The translations under genes were made by a program, and so were the position numbers. A stretch of DNA of 64,000 nucleotides, from assembly GCA_013398175.1 (NCBI GenBank), contig VZRZ01005953.1:186001-250000 (forward strand), given 5' to 3'. Under the pieces are notes generated by a model. That model made no database searches. It worked only from the letters and a program-made list of their open reading frames with translations, and had not been told where the DNA came from. The first letter of the stretch is position 1, and each line of letters starts with the position of its first letter. Of this stretch, positions 30,601 to 45,600 are shown piece by piece. The stretch comes from Climacteris rufus. Lineage: Eukaryota; Chordata; Aves; Passeriformes; Climacteridae.

Positions 30601-33600
30601 TCCTATGAAGATGGGCCCATGTCTGGAGACAAAATTCCATTTAATCTTAATACAATTAGGACAGAAATCTGGCCAAAGAAATCACATTGACATATTTATA
30701 CCGACAGGGGAGTTCTCCCTGTTTTAAAGTGTTCATTCAGGATGAAGTATGCTTGGTTTTCACTGATATTACATTTTCATTTAGCATTGTTTCACAGCAG
30801 TACTCTTTAGCACAGAAACATCATTTACTTATGGCAGATGACAGTTCAGCTTCAGTAACACATGTTCTTGGTTGCTTCTTTTAATTAGGTCCTTTAGTAA
30901 ACTAATTTCTCAAACCTTTGTCAATCACAAAATTTATTCTATAAGCAACTTAAACTTTTCTTACTACTGTCACCCACATTTGGTATCTTCCTATTACACT
31001 CCTTTTTGTCAATCATATAGTGAAGATCTACTTAAATCTGTGAGTCAGAAAGCTAACATTCTGCCTTAGGATAAAGCAATTTAAAATAAAAAACACCAAA
31101 TAAATATGAAACAGCCATGTTATTTGCATCTTAAGAAAAAAGAATAAAAATCATGAACATAATTAAAAATTGATTCAATAAACAAGTCACATAATTTATC
31201 TCAAATGTCCCTCATTTTAGTGTACCAGGAATATAATTAATTTTAATCCCAAAATTGTTATTTTAAATAAATTTGTCCCCTTGCACTGCCTTATCTTTAT
31301 TACTATAAATTTTGTGCAGCTGATATGAAGCATAATAGACTCCAAGATACTGAAAGATTTGTCTTTGTTTATCATTTTAAGTTTTTTCATAAGTAATCTT
31401 TGTGCTGCTCAGTTTGCATCTTTATTGCACATTAGGGCCCACACCTGTGGAATGACAATTTTCACAACAAAAGAAACAAGTAAGAGAGGATCTTTAGAGA
31501 CACTTTAATACTAGCAAATTATTAGATCAGAAGAAACAGCCTCAAGTTGCTCCACATGAGTTTTAGATTGGATATTGGTAAAAATGTATTGACCAAAAGG
31601 GTTGTGGAGCATTGGACCAGACTGCCCAGGGAAGTGGTGGAGTCACCATGCCTGAAGGTATCCACAAGACGTGTCGTGTCACTTACTGTCCTGATTTAGT
31701 GGTGGTCTTGGCAGTGTTGAGTTTACAGTTGGACTTGACGATCTTAAAAGTCTTTTCCAACCTGAATGATTCTATGATTCCATGAATATTTGTATGTATT
31801 TTTGGTCATATACTGATATATTAATAGATATCATATCAATTACTTATCAATCAAGTACATATCAATTCACTAAGGAATACAAAATGTCATTTTGTCCTTT
31901 GCAAGATGATACATACCATTCAGATGCTAAGATTTGGAATGGAAGTTCTGATGCCTCTCTGCCTAGCCCTACCTAGTTCTGATGCCTCTCTGCATAGCCC
32001 TAAATTATATTTACTCCATAATCAATTCAAGTGCTGTTGCTGGTGGCTTTGTTCTCATTGTAGGTTTTAGGTAACTGTTCCGGTGGCCCAGCCCATCTTG
32101 GGGCTGAGTGCCATACAGTGGGTGGAATTCCCTGCCCAGGACTCCAAAGCCTGAGTCTAGGGCTGACACCCACTGTGTGTCACTCCCGCAGCATCTCCTC
32201 CCTCCTGTCCAGAAGCTTCGCTGTTCCTTTCTCCCCATTGGCTCAAACCCCTCATGTTTAATAATGTAGCCTATTCTTTATGTATGAAGCTCTGGAAGGT
32301 TCTGCTCAGTTCGGTTCTCTATTGGTTGGTTTGTATCTGTTCCTCCCCTGATATGTTATGATTTGTTCCCTGTTACCTCATGTCCTTCCCTTACTGGCTT
32401 GCTCCCTTGCTCCCCTCTCTCTCCAACCCCCTTTAAAAAGTGCTGTCACCCCTTCCCTAACGCCTTTGACTGACCGTCTCCCTTCCGAACACACCCCCTG
32501 CCCTTCAGGGTGGAAATAAAGTCGGAATTAAGGACGCAGCTTTGGCCGTCTCTCTATCTTTCCCCCTCGCCGAGTTGCTGGGCAACAGCCGTGGTGCAGC
32601 CTGCCTTTCCCGCTTTCTCAGGCAGCCCGACTGGTCTTTGGTAGCCACGCCGCGTGGACACCTGACCTCGTCGCTGGCCGAGACTACCGGGCGGTTAGCG
32701 GCCGGAGCAACAGGTAACTGTTTTGCTTTCTTTTGCTTAGATTAAAGTTCCTTTCATCCCACCAATTCTGTCTATCTGTATTCACCACGGTCTTTACTAA
32801 GGCAAAAAGAAAGTCTTCTAGTCACAAAATTTGATAAGGATCCAGAAAATTGGCAGTAGTCTGACCATGTTTCCTTGAATATTCAATCCAACAGGCATTC
32901 ACAGAGCACCTTAACCCATCACTACTTCTGTTTCCTTGTAATTATAGCAATACAAAAGACACTTGGCCATAGAGGGTTTGGTTGACTACAAAAAGAGGTA
33001 GATTTTGGTGAATTCATTCTTACACATTTTCATTCAGTCAATATTTAATTCAAGGGCAGATTAATGTTAACTACACTATATAGTTCATTATAATTGAACT
33101 ATATAGTGTGGTTGACTGTACATCATAGGTATAGCTCACTATCATTCACATCTCCACAAAAACACTTTTTTCAAAATATCCAAATATCTAAGAAAAATGT
33201 ATTGTCCTCCAAAAACATTTTGGTTTCAAAGGAATTTTAGAAGCATTCTAAGAAAATGTGCACCTTGAACTTTGGGATCTTGATGCTGTATTCTTTTCTC
33301 ATGTCTTATGGCAGTGCATTCTTTTTATTTTTGCTTGACTACTAGCAAATTTTAAATCTGGTCAAGAAAATAACTTCTTTTCATCACTTATGTTAGTCTT
33401 CCATAAGTTTGCATTACCCTAGTAGTGATGAGTCATATTAATAATAACAAATCTTCTTAGAAAAACCAATCCTTTTTTCTAATGCATTGTCTTCTTGCAG
33501 TGATCAGTCCAACAGTGAAAAAGTTAAATTTGTCACACTTACCATGATAACTAAGTACAAAGAAGCCACTGGTAGTAAAATCACTGTGAAACTTAATCAG

Positions 33601-36600
33601 AATCTGATTGGAAGTGCTATACACTGACTCTAATGCAGTGTTGCCACTAAATTGTCCAATTTGAGGAGAAGTTTGGTCTGGTCCATCCCTAAGAAAAACA
33701 AACACAACAATTTTTTTTTGGGGGGGGTTACAAATAAATAATATAATTTCTCCAAATTTAATGTGAATATAGCAAATTTTCTCTTGATTATTCTAAAAGG
33801 CATGAGATAGCTAAAATAAGATAAAACACACCAAGGGCTGAAGGCCTTTACATATGCTGTATGTTGATTGGATTCTAATTCAACCACCTTTTGAAAGTAA
33901 TATTCTTATTTTCAAACAAAATTTTGAGCAAACTCAAAATTATTGAATTTGTTTTTGTACTTCATCTACTTGCCACAACCTCTGATAACATTTGTGCATT
34001 TATACTTTCAAATGTGGTTATCAGAAAATAAATAAAACTAATATTGTTCATGTCCCCCAGTCTTTTGAATTTGGTAATTTCTAGGAAAATTAAGAGGTGA
34101 ATACTGTTATCAGAATTAATTAATAAAATAATTGTAAAAGACAAGTATAAATATTGGCTTTGGCAAAAATAAAAACAAAATTCTTACTGAATATAAAATT
34201 CCCCTTGAAAACTGCATGTGGACATTTATAAGTGCACATTTTATTTGCAATGATTATTCTAAGTTACTTTTAAATAGTCTTTGATGTCAGCATTTTTAAC
34301 CTAGCTTTTCCCCCCTATAATTTAAAGTTTTGAATTTATAGTTATAATTAAATGTTTTTAAATTTATAATTTACAGTACATATGGATAAATAAGAATTCA
34401 TTTAGAGTTTATTTTTATGAGTGGTTCAGAGTTTTCTCAATCAATTGTTTGCTGTGCTAAGAATAGTTGTGTCTCTTTGACTCAGGTAAATATTGCTGTA
34501 ATTATTGGAACCTTAAACCAACGTGGAGTATGACATGTAGTTCATTAATTTCTTAAATCCTTCTTCACATGAATTTATTGATATTATTTTCTACTACTTA
34601 TTATGACCTAGAAAATACATGTACTGCTGGTAAGACCGTTGCCACCTTATGGAAGAATTAAATACTCATTTCAATAGAAAAATTAAATCGAAGTTAGTAC
34701 TAAACAACAGTGGAACTGTACAGAGGACAGCATCATAATACAAAACCATGAATTGTTCATCATTGCTTTCTTCCAGATTTGAATCGTCAAACATTAAGTG
34801 ACAGAATTTTAAATTTAAATTTAAAGTTATTTTTTCAACTATTATTTGTATAGTATATTTTAAAGAAAATAATTTCAAAAATAAAATATGGAATTTTTTT
34901 ATTTTGAAAATTTTGAAGTAATGCATTTGTCCAAATTATGACACATTGACCTTTTCCCCTCTGTTTTGGCAGGGAAATTGCATGCTTTGAAGAAGCATTT
35001 GAATTGAGAATAAAAGGGGGTATTTTTCTGTTGGAAACTGCTTTAAAATTTGTGATCTCTTCCGTAAATAAATAGTATCGCAGAAGTGATATAAGCTGTA
35101 TAATGATATAGCCATCATGTATGTAATACAATTTTTACACATGTGTACAAATGAGGCCTAAAGCCATTAAATGTCTTGAGATATGCGGTAGAGGGAATAA
35201 TGTTATAGGCTGCTGCTTTTGGTCATCATGCAGAGCCATGACAGACATGGATTCAGGTGTGTAGAGAATATAATTTGTTTATGGTTATTGTTAGCTCAAC
35301 TCCTTTTGTCATAGTCAAATATAACGAGTGTCTCCTTTTATGTACTCTTAACAGTAAAAGAAGCCAGCTTGCAAGAAATTAATGAAGTATTTGCATAGTT
35401 TAGTTTCTAGTACTAACACTCTAAAACACTAACAGACACATTCACAACTTCTTATTATCACTCCTTTCTTAAGTATTATTTCCCTTGATAGTTGATGAGC
35501 TATTACAGCATACCTCTGTATGCTTTTCTTTGTTGATAAACTGAGGAACACTATTATTGTTTTTGAATTCTTGTCCAGTGCTATCTAGAGAGAATGGTCC
35601 ATTCAAAAACATGGATTGGTGAAACTCAGTCATTTCCTCTAGAGAGAACATCAGTTTCAAAGGGAAAATCACAAATATTTCTTTTAAATTCATACTTTGT
35701 TCCATAGTGTCACACGAAGGTTAAATAAATGTTAAAAGTGTTTTCTTACCATACAGTTATGAAATCATATATTGGTTCTGTTTGGAGAACAGTGAAATTG
35801 ATGTAGATTCCATTCCCAGGTGGTACTCTTACAAGCCAGAAGCAGTCTTGAAAGTTTGGATACTCATCAGGGTATCCTGGAGAGTATATGGTGCCATTCA
35901 TTGCAGTTATGTTTCCTCCACACAGAGCTATAAAAAGGACACTTTTTTAAAAAAAGACAGTAGATGCTTTTTGCATTCTAATTAGACCATATAAAAGCCC
36001 TGCTTTTATACTGGTACACTTTTAATTTGGTACACTGTAACTTTTTGCACATGACAATTGTTGTGTAAAGAAAACAGATTTTATCCAGCTTTGTGTAGAG
36101 TCAGAAGTCTATATTGACATTATTGGATGAATATAAAAGTAAAAAAAAAATTCTGACATCATAAATACTATCAGAACTGGAACTAAAGTAATATTAATGT
36201 ATTGGGTGAAATTTCCTGCACAACCAAAAAATACTTTATGAGGGCTTTGTATAAATGCCAGTCACAAAATAGCAATAAATCACAAAATTGTTTTCATGTA
36301 TTGTCACACGAAGATAGTCAACTAAAATTAACACGAGAGAAGGCACATACACGGTTGAGGGGTGGATGAAGATGAGAGGGGAAGTTCAAAATTAAAGTAT
36401 TTTGTTCAACAGTATGAATAGCAACTTTGCTTTTATGGATATAAATTCTGGTAGACAAAGTTTGAGTAATTCATGTTGAAGAGTACTAATTTTAGACATC
36501 ATACAGTGCAAGAGCGACCATACAGATTCTGGATATTCATTATTATGTATTTCTGGACAACTATTAGTCCAAAATGATATGACTTTCTCAGTGGAGGTTA

Positions 36601-39600
36601 CAGATGTATGTTGAATATGATACCACCTTGTTATTACAGAAAAGAAATGTTATAGAAACCTAGTTCTGGAAAAGTGAGCAAAGCTTAAAACTGTATAATT
36701 TGCCTTATTTTGCACACATTTATTTTGTCCATTCCACTTCAGAATGTGCATGGTATGGCAACCCAGATTTTCTAAAATATGTTTAAAAATCTCTAACCAG
36801 AGCAGGTTGTTGGAAATACAAGTTTGACATACAGGAATTATGTGTTTGTATTTAGCTGAAGCATGTGTTATGGTTTATATATATACTTTGGTGCTGAACT
36901 GTAGGGTAAAAAGACCCACATCATCCCTTCAGACTCAACACCTGGCATACTGCTTTTCTTCAGCTTTGAGCTTCAAATTTCCAAGGGGCTTTGAGCAGTG
37001 CAGACAGAATTGGTCTTGCAGCCAGGTTTTAAGGGAGTGAAGAAATGGTCTGATGACTGTTAGGCAATGAGATTTCTTGGAAAAGGAGAGGGAACAGAAC
37101 CCAAACAGATGATTTAAGAAGGGCTGGGGAGTGTTAGATGATGCTGAGTACAGGTTAAAGGTATATTAGGTGCATGGGGATGCAAGAAGAGAATAAAACT
37201 GTTTAAACAGAAAGCAAGTTTAGTGATATTTATTTCAGATTGTCTGCTTCAAGAAATCTGAGGAATTAAACAAGCCTTGGTATAGCTTGTCTTACAATAA
37301 AGACATTAAAGCAAATACAAATTTAAGATGTGCCGTGTATTTCTGACACCAGGCATATACAAAAAAGCCCACTTCATTTTAATGCTTTTGAATGCAAAGC
37401 CTTTATCTCAAATCAAACCAAGTAGAACTAGAAGATAATTCATTACCCTTTTCCTGAAAAAATAAAGATAAAACCCAAAACAACTCAAAAACACCTGTGG
37501 GATAGAAAAATGTCACAAGCTCTTTACTAAAAATAACACAGTAAATATCTGCACAAAACCCCATGTATATTAAGGAATTTCTCTAGGAGCTCAGTAGTGT
37601 TGACAGTCTATAATCATGCAGCAAACACACATCTTAGATCTCTATTATCAATTTGGTTGATTCTTTATTTTTTATCTTCATTTTTTATATCACATCAAGT
37701 AGAAAAAAGAACATCCAGACACCGTTCATCAAACTTGATCAAAACTGATACTCAGAGCAGCAATATGTTGTGGACATCTTTGAATTTACTAATTAAATTC
37801 TTGGTTCCAGTAAGGTAGTCCAAAGAAACAGAATCACTCCATTCAACAAATTATTTGTTTTGATTCTGAGGCACAGAAAATACAGGTATAACTAACTAAT
37901 AGGAAAAGCTAAGTGTTTAGCAGTTAAGACATGAACCATTATTATTCCCACAGGATCCAGAAAATGGGGGTTGAAAGTTAATTATACTGAATTAACTTCC
38001 CCTTTCAAAAAAAAAAAAAAAAATCAGTGTAGGTGTCATCACTCTTTTATATGATAAGGCTTCCCCTTCTGAATTCAATATCAGTTAGGTCTTAATTTAA
38101 CTACCACATGCCCCAGAAATTCCTAAGGCTTGCTGACTCCAGCAGGAATTTTGAATAATGAGGCTTCGCATTTAAGTACCTAAATTTGGGTATATGGTGC
38201 AAAATATAATGCAAAAATCCAGAAAACATGTGAGCTGTTTATTTTCTGTTTGGGTGGTTGCTTTCGGTTTTGGCGTTTTGAGCGGAGAGGAGTTTGTTGG
38301 GGGTATTTGTTTAGGCATTTCTCTCCTACATGCTCAATATTTAGGATCCCATTCTTAAAGCTAAGTTCTACTGTTCCATATAGGGGCATGTTAGGCCTTT
38401 AACTGGAGGACTGACCTTCTTTGGCCTGCTGCTTAAGTATAGGTTCCTTTCAGCAACAGCTAGGGATGAGAAAAATACTTCTACAGAATCATTATATACA
38501 GTCATTCTGTCTTCTTAAAATTTAAGCTTTGTTCAAGTTACAGTTCCTCAGTCTGCTTATTCGTTTCAAGCATGAGTGATAAAAAAAAATGTAAAAGTTT
38601 AAAACAATGTAATTAAAAAAAAAGCATTCAGAAAAATATATGTACAAACAATTTCACACAGCATTGACTGGAGGACAGTTTCACTCTAGACTACCTGTAA
38701 AATTTCTTTCTAACTGATAAGACAGAACATAAGCAGCCAGAATTGGTAAATTCCATTTTTGAATCCTTTCTGCTTAATTCAGTCCAGAGGTTTTGCTGCA
38801 TTGCATCACCTAGATTAGAAGCAGGATGGGTGTCCACATTCCAGACTTTAAACCTAACCTTCCAGAAGTAAACTTATTACCTCAGACAAGTTTTCAGAGG
38901 TTTCATGTTACCATTAAACATTCCAGCTTCTCTGCTAAGATTTTAATTTGCAAAATTGAACACTTCCTTTGCAAAGACCACACAGTAAAAATACAGGTCT
39001 CTATAAATCAAAAACCTGAAATGACTTCAGTTAACAGTCCTTAGGAAGACTTGCAAATAATGAAGGGTTTACAGGTCACCTGGAACATACCTTCACATCT
39101 AGGGAGAGGATGATTCCAGTTGCGGCTGATGCCATGAAGACATGTTAAAGCTGAATTTCCAATTAATGTGTAGCCAGGAAAACACTCAAACGAAATGGTT
39201 TGTCCCACAGTAAAATCATTTCCGATAACAAAACCATTACGAAATGGTCGAGGATCAGGACAGCTTTGTAGCTGATATGCTGAAACAAATAATAATAATG
39301 GTGGAAAAAATAAGTAAAATACAAATTCTGATTGCCTCAAAAATAAGTGTTTTTAATTAGAATAATATTAAAAGTCATGGACAACCCATATGTCTAAAGT
39401 TCCATGACAGTGATCATCAAATCATTGATCCTACACCTGGAGAAGTACAGTGAAACCAGCTATGCTTCTGTGCTGCTAAACAACTTTTCTTCTTGCATTT
39501 GAAGATACTGTACTGAACTAGATGAAGTGCTTTTCTGATCCAATAGGAGTTGTCAGGTTTTACATTCTTATCTTTAAAGTAAAGGGGAAATAAACATGTC

Positions 39601-42600
39601 TATACCTCTATTTGTTTTTCTCAGAAGAATTAAAAGGCTTTATAATTAATTGTGAATATCAATGACTTCACAGAGAACAAGCAAGATTTGAAAATAAGCC
39701 TCTCTCACACATCTTGGTGGTCTTTTCCAAGAAGATTTGAAGCATTGGCTTCTTATTAACAAAGTGAGAACAAATAAGCTGTGCACCATCTGCAGTATCA
39801 AAATATCACAATGTATATGTTTGAAATAATCAGTTCTTTCTTATGTGGTTAAAACACAGATAAGAACTTTTCAGATTTTTGACAAATAACTGCATCTCCA
39901 AAATGATTACTATTACTATTAATAGTATATGGTCTTAAGCTTTTACTCCCTTTAGCGGTTTAAATCACAAATTGAATTTTTTCTTTAAAAGCTAATACTT
40001 TTTACAGTGGGTCACTTCCAGAATGTTACATAGAGTTCAAATCAATCTGGACTTGTTACTATTAAAAGAGTAATAGGAGACTGCTCTAAAATAAAACCCC
40101 TTTAAATCACTCTTAGGTGTTATTCATATAATGAAAACAGGTCTAGTTTAAATTACACATTTGACCTTTTTTTCCTGAACAGTGGCGATCTAATCCCTTT
40201 TAAATGACTATGCAATTCTATAAATAGAACTATGATCCTGTGATCTTCACCAGCTCAGCATGACCTACTTGGGTACAACAGAACAAGAATCTCATGGGGA
40301 AATTGAACTAGGAAATAAAATGGATTTGGAGATTTTTGGTTTGACATTAATTTGCACAAGCCTATATCGATCCAGTACTACAAAACAGTATTTAGATCTA
40401 GACCTTCCAGAACACATTACACAAAATTAAAAGTCCAGTATGCTTACAAACATTGAATAGAGATGCTTACTTTGTAAAGCCATGCAATGTAAATTAATAT
40501 GCCAATCAACTTCAGATATTGGACATTATCTGTTTGCTGACATTTGACCTGATTTTAAAGAGATTATGCAATTAATTTGCATTTTTCATCTTAAATTTCT
40601 TCGTTCTGTTTTATCTCAATATATAAAGTATAAAACTTGGGACTGAAACACATAAAATCTTTCATGTCATATTTATTTTTAGGAATCCTCAAAACCCATA
40701 AAATCTTTAATAGCCACTCTGTTCCCTCACAAGAATGTCCAAATCTTACCTTGATATACAATATGAAATCCTTGTTTGTTCTGTGAGTAATCACTATGAA
40801 AGTATAAGCTGGTTTCGTGAGTTGTGCTAAACAGAGAGGCTGGTAGCTGAGGGCCACTTAGTCTCCCAATAACAGTGCTCATTTCTGTAGATCCACTTCT
40901 AACTTCTAAGTAATCATGTATGGTCTCCGTTGAGAAATTCACAAATTGCAAATGGACACCTGAAAAACATCGTCAGTAAATAAACACTATCAGTATCAAA
41001 ACCAGGATGGAAAATGAAGTGTGTACATCTTGCACTGATAATTGCACAAAATAACCAGGTGAAAATGCATGTGCTACGTGGCAAGTGTCTGTATAATCCC
41101 CAGTCCTGGTATGTGTGTGGGGATGCACATTTGTCACCTGCTAGCAAACTTTAAATTGGAGTAGATGTGAGCAGAAAGGCCTTGGTCCAGCTCAGGGTAT
41201 CAGGCAGGCAGAGTCCACGCTGGTACACCCAGGGCTTGTGAAAGTGGAGTACATGAGGGACATATATGAGTGCTGCACATACACACTGTGGCGTATGACA
41301 CTTTTGGTGTCAGAAATTTCCAATTATTTGGTTCACTAAGGAATAAGAAGGGAGCTAACTATCCATTAGCAAGTTATTTCTCCTAACCAGGTGATGCATT
41401 ACAACAATTATTTGGCAGAAAAAAATTCTCAGCATTAAATAGTTATAGGGCTCTTGAACATTTTCCTGTTTATACATATTTCCATATAATTTACAACAAA
41501 GTAAAATTTGTATTTTGTATGGATCTAGTACAACTATGGAATGATAATGGCACAGTTGCATTACAAAGATAATTGAGTCCTACTGGTGTAGGACTGACAA
41601 TCAACACAATTTCATATAAAATAGAAAGTAAAAGATATAATGTCAGATAAATCATTGAAAGTCTTGAATAATTTTGTAACTCCTAAACTGTAATAGCTAA
41701 ATAATGTTTGTCACTGTCTTTTAGAGCTTTCTCCCAGATATCATGTAAAGTTTATGGATGATTTTTTGAAGCATGAAACATTTGATATACAAGGTAGGTG
41801 CATAATTAAATTACTGTTACTCTGATAATGTCTGTCTTTATCTGAATGCAGTCCCTACGTGATAAGAAAGCTTTGGCTTATAAGTGTCATTCTTTTACCT
41901 TGTCAGCCTTCCAAATATTTCCTACACAGATAATCAAGCTATATCCAAACTTTGTTCTTTCTCTGTCTATGATTTTGTAGGCTCGACCTTTCATTTGATC
42001 CTGTGAATCATATGCTTGTCTAAAGTTTAAGCTGTCATTAACAACTGCCAACTCACGTGATCTTGCTGTCAGTTTTTCCCTCTTTCATCAACTTTCTTGG
42101 ATACAAAAGCAGTAATGTATTTTTGCCCATCATTCTGCTCTCTGTACTACGCTATCTTTGCAAGTTTCTGAACCAATCAGATCAATCATCCAAAGTATTC
42201 ATCCTTTGCTCTGCCAGCAGCACCTATGTCTATTTGTTTGAGACTTCAGCTTGTTGGATTGTTTATTTGTCTACAACTTTTTGCAGTTTGGAGACCCTGC
42301 TTGAAAGAGTATTTAATATATTTATAAATGTAAACCAATGCAGTGTCATTGGATTAGATTACACCACTAGCTAACATACAGTAGAAAAGCTTGTGATCTG
42401 TAACTTATAATTGGGAAAAAAAATCATAGAAACAGTTAAACAAGAGAAAGTCTATGGAAGATTGCAATGAGAGATTTTTTTTTTTCTATTTACTACACAG
42501 AAGAGTTGGATATAAGTGCCTCCACTAGGTCAGAGTCATAACATCACTAAAACCAGTTTTAGCTGTCACTTTTTCAAATGTCACATTTTTCATTTTTTAC

Positions 42601-45600
42601 CATGAAATTTTACTTTAATTTTCAAATCAGATTCAAACATATTTCACCTTGAATGAGTCAAAAATGTCATGCATGTTTCAGTCTGTAAAGTTTTAGTTTT
42701 CTTCTAGAAAATAAAGCATTTAATTTTCCTACACACGAACAGGAAAACAGTCCATAAATGCAGTGAATAAACTTCAGTTAGTATAAAGCAGTTCAGAACT
42801 ATTGATTTTGGTGGGGCTACGCTTATTTATCCAAGAAACTGTTTCCAAAACTTCAATAGGTGAATCTTGTGCCTAATGGAAATCAAACTGAATAGTATGT
42901 TAATAATATAAAGTTTAAATAGGAGTCTGAAGAGTCAAGTTAGAATTATTGGACACATCAGACTGGCAGAATGCAAGCAAAGAAAATAGATTGGAGTGAG
43001 GAGTCAGGATTGGAAGAGAGACAGGAGACCAGTAAAGTGAGGGAAGAGGCAGATGGCAACGTATTTGGGATAAAAAGACAGCAGGTTCTGCTTGCAGTTG
43101 AATATACCATTTTATTAAATTGGAAATTTAACCAATATTCCAGATTTTTAGCATTTCTTCATTATTAGCAAATGTCTTTGGAATCATCTGGCAAAGATGT
43201 TCCCTTACAGCTCTGAATATCCTTTTCTCCTGTAGATTTGACCCAGGAATAATGCACCTACTACTGATATAATTTTTTTTTTTGATAACTCAATGAGCTT
43301 GGGATTTTAAGATTCTAGACAGCATTATGAGTCATAATTGAAGCACTAAAAATTGTCTCATCAGGGTGTCTAAGGTAGTGGCAGGTAGTTAAAGTGTCAA
43401 TGTTATTTCTATAAAATGCTAAGAAAAAGAAATCAATTATTGACTGGAATCGTGTGTCTTTTGAACAAAATGAAAACATACAAATTGGGTTCTATATGGA
43501 AATCCATATTCTAACACAATGTATTTTCCCCAGACAGATTCTGTTAAGTCAATGTTACAGAATGTTTAATATTTTTCAATATAAACAACCCATGCAGAAC
43601 AATTGGCTTTCATTTAAATCATAAGTGGACTAGGCTCATGAGATTTCTAATAAAAAATACCACAGAATTGATTTTTAAAAGAGGATTGAAAGAATCTGAA
43701 CACATGCAGAAAAGAACACTATTTGGGATGCCACACTCACTCTGGAAGACACAGAAATTCTGTATCATCAAGTCAAGGATATGACAGAAGATGGCAAGTA
43801 TAAAATAGAAAACAACAAGGCATGTCTAAAAAAACTAGCCATTCAACTAGAGTATAAAGAAAAAATCCAAGTGCACATGCTCCTAAAAAAAGTGCCACAA
43901 GTGTTAAAAAATTAGATTGGACAACTGTACTGGCTAGCTTTGAATAAAGACTTCACAATAAAATATGTATAGGATTCACCCAAAGTTGTTTAAGGAGTCA
44001 GCCAATGTAATTCAAATCCTGATAATACCTATATAAATCATGGTGAAACAAGAGACGTTCTAATGACTTGAAAAAGTCTGAATATACATTCACCTTTAAG
44101 AAAACAGAGGACCTGGGAAATGGCAACTACAGGCTCACTGCAGTTGTCAGAAAAAAATATGGAACTTGTTTAATTGAAGGCAATTTCCAAACACTTAGGA
44201 GCAGTCAGCATGGATTTTCTAAGAGAAAATAACAGTTAATAGATTATTATATTCTTCTATTATTAAATTCACAAAGGGAGAAAGCTGTAGAGAATATATT
44301 TTCAGTCTGCTATGGCTTTTGACTCTGTCTATAACATTCTCATCTGGAAGCTGAACATACATGAGCTTGATGAATGGAAAGGAAGTAGGTTAAAAATTAA
44401 CATAACTTTGAGGCTCCAAGGGTGATAATCAGCCATTCAATGGTTGGCAGCTAGCAACAAGCACAATATTCTGCAGGTTGCTATGGGAGCTTACAGTGTT
44501 CTATGTCTTCAGAAGAGACCTGGAAAATGCATGAACAAATGTGTGGTGGATACTAAATTAGGGCTCATGGGTGATATACTAAATGGCACAATTTTTGTCC
44601 AAAGAACACTAAAAAGCTAAAGGACCGAGTAAACAAACCCTTAAAGGTTTGCACAAAGAGAGGTGCAAAGTTCTACATCTGGAGTGCAACATCCTCATCT
44701 GTTACAGGCTGGGAATTGATTAAGCGAGTAGCAGCCTCAATGAGAAGGTTCCACTAGTCGTAGTGTGCTTGATCTAGTGTTACTGACAATTTTCCTTTGA
44801 GTGGGAAGCTTGACAACTTTAAGTGGGAGGCTTCTAGAGTTTCTTTCAAAGAACATTTCTGTGCTGCTGTGATTTTTGCCTAGGATATACAAAGAAGCTT
44901 AATGATAAAATAATTAATTAAAATGTAGCTCTGACTTCACTGACTTGGTGTAAAATATTCATGACAGCTATTTACTTTTGTTGGGTTTGCAATTTCACAA
45001 AAAGAGAAATCAATCCTGTTAAGTAAAGAAAATTGTACTTAATTCTAATTAAACAATTTTGTCTTTATCAGAAAATTGTGGCATATATTAAATGGAAAAC
45101 CAAGAACCTTGCAGCTTTTCTATTCTATATATTTATTTTAAGGTTTTGTTATATTCTTTAAATGAATTATAATTACTTTTGGTTTTTGCTAGGATAAAAA
45201 TTAACAATATTTAAAAATCTATGTTCAGTGTTTTGAACCCACAGAGAAGCAATTTTAAACCCATAAAAGAACACATACCAAACCCAATAGGCAGCTTTAT
45301 TGTCCATGTGCAATCCAAACTGCTAGGATAGTTGCCAGGAAACCCTGGACTGAGGATCACTCCACTGAAGTCTGACATGCCACCACCACATTGTGCTAAA
45401 AAAAAGTAAAAACATTTTTCAGAGGAGTGTAATGAGCTAAAAAATAATCCAGGACACTGAAGATCCTTATAGCATTAATAATATAATAATACCTGGGTTT
45501 ATATTTCAAAGAATACACAAACATAGCCTTACCATTAAACATGTGTAAGAAAGTAATTTACAAGAAGGCACTTTATAAACTTGTATCAACTCTGTATTGG

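Larger units (their letters stand above)
29920..33542 (-). other. CSMD3: CSMD3 intron between CUB13 and Sushi13 exons
   Basis: About 3.6 kb. It contains a plus-strand CR1 end, a 31-base tandem duplication, a solo LTR and an inverted repeat, each listed separately. The remainder is AT-rich. Confidence 0.8.

Noticed and set aside
42057..42374. A 105-codon plus-strand open frame
   Set aside because: Hydrophobic, T-rich translation inside an intron with no family match, splice signals or promoter.
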